DNA of 64,000 nt, taken from positions 186,001 to 250,000 of the forward strand of contig VTTJ01000002.1 in NCBI GenBank assembly GCA_008364785.1, in the 5' to 3' direction. Origin of the DNA: Bacillus sp. BGMRC 2118. Lineage in GTDB: Bacteria > Bacillota > Bacilli > Bacillales > SA4. The translations under genes and the position numbers were made by a program. The stretch's first letter is position 1. Every line of letters starts with the position of its first letter. This document shows positions 1 through 6,193 of the stretch, one piece after another. Under the pieces are notes generated by a model. That model was not told the origin of the DNA. It was given only the letters and a program-made list of their open reading frames with translations, and did not search any database.

Positions 1-257
1 ATGGCAGTGCCTATTATGCACCTGCTGCTGCACTAGTAGAAATGGTTGAAGCCATCCTAAAAGACCAAAGACGAGTGCTTCCAACGATTGCCTATTTAGA
101 AGGTGAATATGGATACGAGAATTTATATCTAGGAGTACCGACTATTATTGGTGGAAATGGGATTGAAAAAATTATCGAACTAGAATTACTTGATAGTGAG
201 AAAGCAGCTCTTGATCAATCAGTAGAATCAGTGAAAAGTGTGATGGCTGTATTATAA
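1..257 (+). CDS. mdh: Malate dehydrogenase, C-terminal end (partial)
   Basis: The window opens inside this gene; the reading frame starts at base 3 and ends in TAA. The visible 84 residues include [16 protein letters not shown] and the tail [20 protein letters not shown], the typical end of the lactate-dehydrogenase-like malate dehydrogenase of Bacillus. The enzyme is a cytosolic TCA-cycle dehydrogenase interconverting malate and oxaloacetate with NAD. In B. subtilis citZ-icd-mdh lies directly upstream of phoPR, which agrees with the genes that follow. The nucleotide-binding and catalytic parts lie outside the window, so activity cannot be judged here. Confidence 0.93.
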   Translation, partial: GSAYYAPAAALVEMVEAILKDQRRVLPTIAYLEGEYGYENLYLGVPTIIGGNGIEKIIELELLDSEKAALDQSVESVKSVMAVL

Positions 258-265
258 GCGAGATT

Positions 266-296
266 AAAGCTAGCGGAGTGCTAGCTTTGTTTTTAC
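266..296 (+). terminator. Rho-independent terminator after mdh
   Basis: Perfect 9-bp stem AAAGCTAGC / GCTAGCTTT with loop GGAGT, followed by GTTTTTA, starting 8 bases after the mdh stop codon. Confidence 0.85.
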
Positions 297-409
297 TACT
301 ACTTACTAAATAAAACTCCTTGCTTTAAAAAATTGCGTAAGGAGTCATTAAATCAGTTTTTATGTAACCGATTACACTATTCCTACATAATGGAACGGAG
401 GTGCCTACG

Positions 410-886
410 ATGGTACTTGGAAAGAAAAGAAAGCTAGGACGCAAGATTGAAGAAATTACGGTTGGCGAAAAATTTACATTAACAGAGAAAATTGAAGATA
501 AAGACATTTTACTGTACTTAGGCTTAACGAATGACCCCAATCCGTTATTTATTCAGCATGATTATGCATCACAAACACCATATAAAAAGCCAATTGTACC
601 TACTATCATGCTATCAGGCATCCTGTCTGCAGCAGTGTCGAAGTATATGCCCGGTCCAGGGAGTACGATTGTTGAGCAACATATAAAATTTCATCTTCCT
701 GTCTATCATTATGCAACGGTACAATTCTTTTTTGAGGTAGTACATGTCCATGATGAAAATAATCAAATTGAGTTACGTATAAAAGCAACAAATGAAGAAG
801 ATGAGATCGTGCTTGATGGAATGTTGAAAGTGGAACCTCCACACCTAATTGAAACAATGACAGGGAAAGCGCTTGATAACTTTTAA
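410..886 (+). CDS. MaoC-like (R)-hydratase/dehydratase domain protein
   Basis: A 158-residue single-domain protein of the MaoC/hot-dog hydratase type. The stretch TNDPNPLFIQHDYASQTPYKKPIVPTIM has the layout of the MaoC hydratase motif (D-x-N-P-x-H-x-D, here with F-I-Q replacing the usual I-H), followed by G-I-L and a second hot-dog half. Such proteins hydrate enoyl-CoA or related acyl thioesters; the substrate here cannot be told from sequence. A GTG at 401 would lie inside the ribosome binding site, so I prefer ATG at 410, which has GGAGGT at 397-402 seven bases upstream. It stands alone between two terminators. The missing His of the usual D-x-N-P-x-H dyad makes catalysis uncertain. Confidence 0.75.
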   Translation: MVLGKKRKLGRKIEEITVGEKFTLTEKIEDKDILLYLGLTNDPNPLFIQHDYASQTPYKKPIVPTIMLSGILSAAVSKYMPGPGSTIVEQHIKFHLPVYHYATVQFFFEVVHVHDENNQIELRIKATNEEDEIVLDGMLKVEPPHLIETMTGKALDNF

Positions 887-892
887 AGGATG

Positions 893-920
893 AAGAAAGC
901 AGAAATGCTTTCTTTTTTTT
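893..920 (+). terminator. Rho-independent terminator after the MaoC gene
   Basis: 9-bp perfect stem AAGAAAGCA / TGCTTTCTT with a GAAA tetraloop and a run of eight T, just downstream of the stop codon. Confidence 0.9.
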
Positions 921-937
921 AGACTCTTTTCTTAAAG

Positions 938-1069
938 AGTGTTGCTTTGCATAAAATCCCAAAAGCCGAATTGTTACCTTAGTATATATTTACTTCTATA
1001 AATAAGGAGAGTTGCTCTTTACTAATCTAACCTCAATTTACTTCTAAAACTGATTGTACACACAGAGCC
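938..1069 (-). repeat. Family 1 interspersed repeat, degenerate copy 1
   Basis: A worn copy of the ~185-bp family, in reverse orientation. Landmarks shared with the others are GTTGCTTT, ACCTTAGTAT, ACTTCTATA, GAGAGTTGCTCTTT, TCTAACCTCAATTT and CTTCTAAAACTG, ending in CAGAGCC. The inner hairpin is damaged and the GGCTG end is not recognisable. Family 2 begins 11 bases further on. Confidence 0.7.
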
Positions 1070-1080
1070 TTTTTTATTTT

Positions 1081-1258
1081 GGCTGTGTTAAAGTAGAGTG
1101 TTTATATTTAACCGGGCTGATTGAAGTGGAAGGACGCGAGACTCCTGCGGGAGAAGCGAGGGTTCGGAAGACTCTTGCATGCAAGAGTCTTCCGAACCCG
1201 CCCGCGGTATCCGGCGAGTGTCCTGGAACGAAAATCAACAGCAAGGTTTAACAGAGCC
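1081..1258 (+). repeat. Family 2 repeat with a 40-bp perfect central palindrome and 8-bp target duplication
   Basis: 178-bp element bounded by GGCTGTGTTAA and TTTAACAGAGCC and flanked by identical 8-mers TTTATTTT (1073-1080 and 1259-1266), the mark of transposition. The arms contain the motifs GGAAGGACGCGAGACTCC and GTGTCCTGGAACGAAAATCA, which I recognise from a repeat common in Bacillaceae genomes. In the centre (1160-1199) is a perfect palindrome of 2 x 20 bases with left half GGGTTCGGAAGACTCTTGCA. Open frames on both strands across it follow from the repeat and are not genes. It is GC-richer than its surroundings. Confidence 0.88.
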
Positions 1259-1366
1259 TTTATTTTAAAACGTCGATCTCGCCAAGATTGGTATCTAGTT
1301 TGAATGAGTAAGGACGAGTAATCCTCGAGAATAAACAAATAAAGGGTTAACTATTACAGCTCAATT

Positions 1367-1437
1367 TGTAAAGAATATAAAGAAAATGTAAAGACTATGT
1401 TAAACAGCCTGTTTAGTAGTATGATGGAGAGTATAAT
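1367..1437 (+). promoter_or_regulatory. Candidate PhoP-autoregulated promoter of phoPR
   Basis: TGTAAA occurs at 1367 and 1387 with TATAAA between them at 1376. Read on the other strand these are TTTACA-like repeats resembling the TT(A/T/C)ACA units of PhoP boxes. A TATAAT at 1432-1437 with no good -35 follows at the distance usual for PhoP-activated promoters and places the transcript start near 1443, upstream of the preferred phoP start at 1472. The repeat spacing (9 and 11 bp) is imperfect, so this is tentative. Confidence 0.4.
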
Positions 1438-1471
1438 GAAGTCAGAAAATATGCAAAGGTTGGGGAAATGG

Positions 1472-2188
1472 ATGAACAAAAAAGTTCTCGTTGTAGATGA
1501 TGAACAATCAATTGTTACGTTGCTTCAATATAATTTACAACAGGCAGGATTTGATGTCATTACGGCTAATGATGGTCTTGCTGGTAAAGAGTTAGCGATG
1601 ACAGAACAACCGGATCTGATAGTGCTTGATTTAATGCTGCCTAAAATGGATGGAATTGAAGTTTGTAAAGAATTAAGACAGCAAAAAGTGATGATCCCAA
1701 TCTTAATGCTAACAGCTAAAGATGATGAATTTGATAAAGTACTAGGTTTAGAATTAGGGGCAGATGATTATTTAACAAAACCGTTTAGTCCAAGAGAAGT
1801 GGTTGCGCGTGTAAAGGCAATATTGAGAAGAACTCAATTATCTAATGAACAAGAAATAAAGGATACAGATGATAAAGAAATAACTATATTAGATTTACTT
1901 ATTAAGCCAGAACATTACGAAGCCTATTTCGCGGGTGAATTGTTAGAACTGACACCAAAGGAGTTTGAATTGTTACTGTACTTGGCCATGAATAAGGGTC
2001 GTGTATTGACACGTGATCAACTGCTAAGTGCTGTATGGAATTATGATTTCGCAGGAGATACACGCATTGTGGATGTTCATATCAGTCACTTGCGTGAAAA
2101 GATCGAGAAAAATACGAAAAAACCGACATATATCAAAACAGTTCGAGGATTAGGCTATAAATTAGAGGAGCCTAAAATGAATGAGTAG
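1472..2188 (+). CDS. phoP: Phosphate-regulon response regulator PhoP
   Basis: OmpR-family response regulator of 238 residues, the usual length for Bacillus PhoP. The receiver domain (about 1-120) has the acidic pair D9-D10, phosphorylation site D53 in VLDLMLPKMDG, and the KPFSPRE switch region. The DNA-binding winged helix (about 140-235) ends with VRGLGYKLEEP. The frame is open back to 1397, but residues before 1472 have no homology, and ATG 1472 begins with the family start MNKKVLVVDDE after a GGTTGGGGA ribosome site. The stop overlaps phoR by 8 bases, so the two are translationally coupled. Once phosphorylated by PhoR it controls phosphate-starvation genes. Confidence 0.95.
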   Translation: MNKKVLVVDDEQSIVTLLQYNLQQAGFDVITANDGLAGKELAMTEQPDLIVLDLMLPKMDGIEVCKELRQQKVMIPILMLTAKDDEFDKVLGLELGADDYLTKPFSPREVVARVKAILRRTQLSNEQEIKDTDDKEITILDLLIKPEHYEAYFAGELLELTPKEFELLLYLAMNKGRVLTRDQLLSAVWNYDFAGDTRIVDVHISHLREKIEKNTKKPTYIKTVRGLGYKLEEPKMNE

Positions 2189-3914
2189 GTTTCAATCTCG
2201 ATTACTTCTTTGGCTCGTTATGCTTACGCTGTTTGTCATGATTGGGATGGGAATTTTAATTGGTCAAATATTTAAAGCATTTTATACTGTAACCTATAAC
2301 GAACGATTAGAAAAAGAAGCAGACCTCGTCTTGCAGATTATTGAGCAAGAAGTTGATATGAAACTAGAAGATGTCGCTGATTCTCTAAAAACAAGAGTAA
2401 CGATTGTTGATGGAAATGGAGATATTCAACTCAGTTCTGAAGGCAACGATGAGGACTCCACTTCTGAAATAATCAAGGAGTATAGGGAACGTCTATTGAC
2501 AGAAAAGCTTGCTGACCAACCACTTCATATTGAGGGACGTGAAGACAACAGGTTCTACTACATAATCCCTATGAAAGAAAAGGGGTATTTATTATTAAGT
2601 CAGCCAGTTGACTCGTATGAGAAAACATATAAACAAATATGGGCAGTTCTTATTACGAGTATCGGTCTAGCATTTATTGTTATGCTAATTTTTGGAGCAC
2701 GAATTACTAAGTATTACATGAAGCCAATTGAGTCTGCGACTATTGTGGCAAATGAATTAGCCAAAGGAAACTATAAAGCAAGAACGTATGTTGATCAGTC
2801 ACAGGAGACAAGTATGTTAAGCCAATCGATTAATATTCTTGCACGCAATCTTGAGGACATGGTCAAAACTCAAGAAATTCAACAATCTAGATTAACTACA
2901 CTTATTGAAAATATGGGAAGTGGTTTAATTCTTATTGACAGCAGAGGGTATATTAACCTTGTAAACAGAACATACAAAGATATATTCAAGGTGGATATTT
3001 CTAATTATTTATATAAATCTTACTATGATGTTATTGAGCATTCAGAAGTAGTTTCTTTGTTAGAAGAAATTTTTATGACAGAGATCAAAATTAGAAGACA
3101 TTTGAATCTGAATTTTGGGTTTACACAAAAGCATTTTGAGGTATACGGGTCCCCGATTATAAATGCAAATGATGAATGGAAGGGGATTTTACTTGTTTTT
3201 CATGATATTTCTGACCTAAAGAAACTTGAGCAGATTAGACAGGACTTTGTTGCCAATGTATCTCATGAATTAAAAACCCCAATCACCTCTATTAAAGGCT
3301 TCTCAGAAACACTATTAGACGGTGCGATGAAGGATGAGAATCTTCTTGAGAACTTCCTATCGATTATTTTAAAAGAGAGTGACAGACTCCAAAGTTTAAT
3401 TCAAGATCTTCTGGATTTATCAAAGATCGAACAACCAGGGTATTCAATTAATTGGCAAAAGGTAGAATTAAGAGGGTTGATTGAGGAAGTTATGATTCTT
3501 CTGGAAGGAAAAGCGGAACAGAAAAATGTGAAGCTTATTCTTGAAGGAAAGGGTGAGTATTGGCTGGAAGGTGACTTGTATCGTTTAAAACAAGTTTTTA
3601 TTAACTTAATAAACAATGGTATTTCATATACTCCAACCGGTGGAAATGTTACAGTTTCAATTCAAGAGCGATCAAAAAAAATTAAGGTCCACGTTGTGGA
3701 TACTGGAATTGGGATTGCAAAAGAAGATCTTCCCCGAATATTTGAACGTTTTTATCGGGTGGATAAGGCAAGAACAAGAAATTCGGGAGGTACAGGTTTA
3801 GGGTTAGCCATAGTCAAGCATCTTGTTGACGTTCACGGTGGTTTAATTACCGTAACGAGTGAACAGTCTGTTGGTACAACGTTTACCATTGAGTTAAATA
3901 AGAAAAGGGTATAA
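2181..3914 (+). CDS. phoR: Phosphate-sensing histidine kinase PhoR
   Basis: 577 residues, close to the ~579 of B. subtilis PhoR. Two membrane segments (about 9-32 and 156-176) enclose an extracytoplasmic PAS-like sensor. A HAMP segment, a cytoplasmic PAS domain (about 240-340) and the HisKA motif VSHELKTPITS with phospho-acceptor H362 follow, then the ATPase boxes INLINNGISYTP (N box), DTGIGI and GTGLGLAIVKH. The N box has NNG where most kinases have NNA, a small change. It phosphorylates PhoP when phosphate is scarce. It overlaps phoP and is followed by a strong terminator. Confidence 0.95.
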   Translation: MSRFQSRLLLWLVMLTLFVMIGMGILIGQIFKAFYTVTYNERLEKEADLVLQIIEQEVDMKLEDVADSLKTRVTIVDGNGDIQLSSEGNDEDSTSEIIKEYRERLLTEKLADQPLHIEGREDNRFYYIIPMKEKGYLLLSQPVDSYEKTYKQIWAVLITSIGLAFIVMLIFGARITKYYMKPIESATIVANELAKGNYKARTYVDQSQETSMLSQSINILARNLEDMVKTQEIQQSRLTTLIENMGSGLILIDSRGYINLVNRTYKDIFKVDISNYLYKSYYDVIEHSEVVSLLEEIFMTEIKIRRHLNLNFGFTQKHFEVYGSPIINANDEWKGILLVFHDISDLKKLEQIRQDFVANVSHELKTPITSIKGFSETLLDGAMKDENLLENFLSIILKESDRLQSLIQDLLDLSKIEQPGYSINWQKVELRGLIEEVMILLEGKAEQKNVKLILEGKGEYWLEGDLYRLKQVFINLINNGISYTPTGGNVTVSIQERSKKIKVHVVDTGIGIAKEDLPRIFERFYRVDKARTRNSGGTGLGLAIVKHLVDVHGGLITVTSEQSVGTTFTIELNKKRV

Positions 3915-4005
3915 TTTACAAAGCCTTTACAGTATTCATATAGCCGCTTAACGTTATAAACGTATGATGTAGAAGAGTTACCCCTTCATCTATTACCTTT
4001 TTGGT

Positions 4006-4038
4006 AACGAGAACACAATGTTCTCGTTCTTTTTTTTA
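4006..4038 (+). terminator. Rho-independent terminator of phoPR
   Basis: Perfect 9-bp stem AACGAGAAC / GTTCTCGTT, loop ACAAT, followed by eight T. Confidence 0.88.
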
Positions 4039-4120
4039 TGTAGAAGTACTTAAATACTAAGGTGAAAATCAGGTTTCCTGAGATTTTTACGAGAAAGCAA
4101 CAATCTATACGAAAACAGCC
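4038..4120 (+). repeat. Family 1 repeat, right-half fragment (copy 2)
   Basis: Only the right domain is present: TATGTAGAAGTACTT, ACTAAGGTGAAAATC, TTTCCTGAGATTTTTACGAG, AAGCAACAATCTATACG and the end GAAAACAGCC. The left domain with GGCTCTTTTC is missing and the fragment starts in the T-run of the phoR terminator. Confidence 0.85.
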
Positions 4121-4149
4121 TTTTTTTACTCAGTTACTTTTGGGAAAAA

Positions 4150-4175
4150 TGAAACTTTTTGGGAGAAGATACGTA
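4150..4175 (+). promoter_or_regulatory. Sigma-W-type promoter of hflKC
   Basis: TGAAAC (4150-4155), exactly 16 bases, then CGTA (4172-4175): a full match to the TGAAAC-N16-CGTA consensus known for the envelope-stress sigma factor SigW of Bacillus. Transcription would begin near 4183, 28 bases before the chosen hflK start. Confidence 0.65.
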
Positions 4176-4210
4176 ATAATAGTATGCTAAAAAAGAAGAG
4201 GGGGAGCACC

Positions 4211-5179
4211 ATGAGTCTTAAACGTTTGTTTACGTATACTGGGATGGGTGTTGGAATTGTCATTTTGGCAATTGTCGGTTTTACGACCTGGTATACGGTT
4301 GATGAATCAGATCAGGCAGTTATATTAACATTGGGGAAAGTCGATACAGCTGTAATAGAACCAGGCTTGCATTTCAAGTTACCTTGGCCTGTGCAAGATG
4401 TCGAGATCCTTTCTAAGGAAACGTTCAGTTTACAGTTTGGTTATGAAGAAAAAGGTGGAGAAGTTAAAGAATTCCCAGATGATACGAAAATGATCACGGG
4501 TGATGAAAATATCGTATTAGCTGACCTGGTTGTTCAATGGAGAATAACAGAGCCATCAAAGTATCTTTATAATTCAATTGACCCTGAAGTTATTTTGTAC
4601 AATGCAACATCTGCTTCTTTAAGAAGTATTATCGGAAGCTCTAAAATTGATGATGCACTAACATCAGGAAAAGCAGAGATTGAGGCTGAGGTGAGGGACC
4701 TTTTGGCTTCATTGATTGATAAATATGATATTGGTATTTCTATTTCAACGGTAAAGCTTCAAGATGTAGAGCTGCCTAATTCAGAGGTAAGAAAAGCATT
4801 TACAAATGTAACAAGTGCACGTGAAACAATGAATACAAAAATAAATGAAGCGAAGAAATATTCTAATAAGAGAAGCCAAGAGGCTGAAGGTGAAAAGGAT
4901 GCCTTAATCTCAAAGGCTGAGGGAGATCGAACAGCAAGGATTGAGCAAGCTCGAGGGGATGTTTCTAAATTTAATGCTTTATATACTGAATATGTAAAAG
5001 CACCTGAAGTTACAAGAAAGCGATTAGTGTTAGAAACATTAGAGAATGTCTTACCGAATGCTGAAATTTATATTATGAATGACGATGGTAATACGATGAA
5101 GTATTTCCCTATTCGTCCACTTGAAAAACAACAAACACCTCCTGTAAAGGAAACAGAAGGAAGTGAAAAGAATGACTGA
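4211..5179 (+). CDS. hflK: SPFH-domain membrane protease modulator HflK
   Basis: 322 residues from ATG 4211, preceded by AGAGGGGGAGCACC; an upstream ATG at 4184 coincides with the predicted transcript start and is rejected. One N-terminal membrane segment (about 9-29) leads to an SPFH/prohibitin domain with VDESDQAVILTLGKV and GLHFKLPWPVQDVEIL. A charged, coiled-coil-prone stretch rich in Glu, Ala and Lys follows. HflK and HflC form a large hetero-oligomeric ring in the membrane that, in E. coli, encloses and restrains FtsH. B. subtilis 168 has no hflKC at this site. It overlaps hflC. Confidence 0.9.
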   Translation: MSLKRLFTYTGMGVGIVILAIVGFTTWYTVDESDQAVILTLGKVDTAVIEPGLHFKLPWPVQDVEILSKETFSLQFGYEEKGGEVKEFPDDTKMITGDENIVLADLVVQWRITEPSKYLYNSIDPEVILYNATSASLRSIIGSSKIDDALTSGKAEIEAEVRDLLASLIDKYDIGISISTVKLQDVELPNSEVRKAFTNVTSARETMNTKINEAKKYSNKRSQEAEGEKDALISKAEGDRTARIEQARGDVSKFNALYTEYVKAPEVTRKRLVLETLENVLPNAEIYIMNDDGNTMKYFPIRPLEKQQTPPVKETEGSEKND

Positions 5180-6101
5180 TCCTAACGTTATAGATATGAA
5201 TGAGAAGAAACCAACGGATTGGAGAAAGTATACAAAGGCTGGAATTTTCTTCTTACTGCTTTTGTTAGTATTCATCATGGTCATCACAAACCTTTTCATT
5301 GTGAAAGAAGGAGAATATAAAGTAGTCAGACAATTCGGGGAGGTTGTCCGAATAGACTCAACTCCAGGGCTGTCGTATAAGATTCCGTTTGTCCAGTCTG
5401 TTGAAACTCTTCCAAAGTATCAGATGGTATACGATGTAGAAAAGGAAGAAATTAATACAAAAGACAAAAAACGTATGATCATCGATAATTATGCAGTTTG
5501 GAAAATTGAAGATCCAAAGAAGATGATTTCGAATGCACGTAGTGTTGTAAATGCGGAAACAAAAATGGGAGAATTTATTTTCTCTGTCATACGTGCTGAA
5601 CTAGGTCAACTTGACTATGATGAGATTATAAATGATGAAAAGTCTTCACGAGGTAGCTTGAATGACAGAGTAACAGAACGTGTGAATGAGTTATTGAATA
5701 ATGCAAACTACGGAATTGTTGTGACAGACGTGAGAATGAAAAGAACTGACTTACCGACAGAGAATGAGGAATCAGTTTATACTCGTATGATATCAGAGCG
5801 AGAATCTACGGCTCAGCAATATTTATCAATGGGTGATGCAGAGAAAAATAGAATGATTGCCAAAACAGATAAAGAAGTAACAGAACTTCTGGCTAAAGCA
5901 AAGGCAGATGCAGAGGCAATTAAGGCAGAAGGAGAAGGGCAAGCTGCCCAAATTTATAATGAAGCTTTTAGTAGAGACCAAGAGTTTTATGAGTTATATC
6001 GCACATTAGAATCTTATAAAAAGACAGTCGATGGAGAAACGGTAATTGTTATTCCATCAGATTCTCCATATGCTAAAATGCTAAGTGGATATTTAGAATA
6101 A
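5172..6101 (+). CDS. hflC: SPFH-domain membrane protease modulator HflC
   Basis: 309 residues from ATG 5172, overlapping the last codons of hflK. The alternative GTG 5163 sits directly on the ribosome site AGAAGGA, whereas 5172 is about 10 bases from it. There is one N-terminal membrane segment (about 22-45), then the SPFH domain starting VKEGEYKVVRQFGEVVR, and a helical region with LAKAKADAEAIKAEGEGQA. The C-terminal YRTLESYKKTVDGETVIVIPSDSPYAK is typical of HflC. It is the partner of HflK in the same short operon, which ends in a long hairpin terminator. Confidence 0.9.
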   Translation: MTDPNVIDMNEKKPTDWRKYTKAGIFFLLLLLVFIMVITNLFIVKEGEYKVVRQFGEVVRIDSTPGLSYKIPFVQSVETLPKYQMVYDVEKEEINTKDKKRMIIDNYAVWKIEDPKKMISNARSVVNAETKMGEFIFSVIRAELGQLDYDEIINDEKSSRGSLNDRVTERVNELLNNANYGIVVTDVRMKRTDLPTENEESVYTRMISERESTAQQYLSMGDAEKNRMIAKTDKEVTELLAKAKADAEAIKAEGEGQAAQIYNEAFSRDQEFYELYRTLESYKKTVDGETVIVIPSDSPYAKMLSGYLE

Positions 6102-6108
6102 ATACGTG

Positions 6109-6159
6109 CCATTTTCCTTTCTATCATGAGAAATGATAAGATAAGGAAAATGGTTTTTT
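6109..6159 (+). terminator. Terminator of hflKC
   Basis: 11-bp arms CCATTTTCCTT / AAGGAAAATGG, with a second small hairpin TATCAT-gagaa-ATGATA in the loop, then six T. Confidence 0.8.
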
Positions 6160-6193
6160 ACTAGTAGAATACGTGGAAGAGGAGGAAAACGAT

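Noticed and set aside
1054..1338. Open frames on both strands (65-76 codons) across 1054-1338
   Set aside because: They arise from the family 2 repeat and its palindrome; no ribosome site and the same peptide appears on both strands because of the palindrome.
1397..1471. N-terminal extension of phoP from ATG 1397
   Set aside because: Not part of the response-regulator fold and upstream of the likely promoter -10 at 1432.
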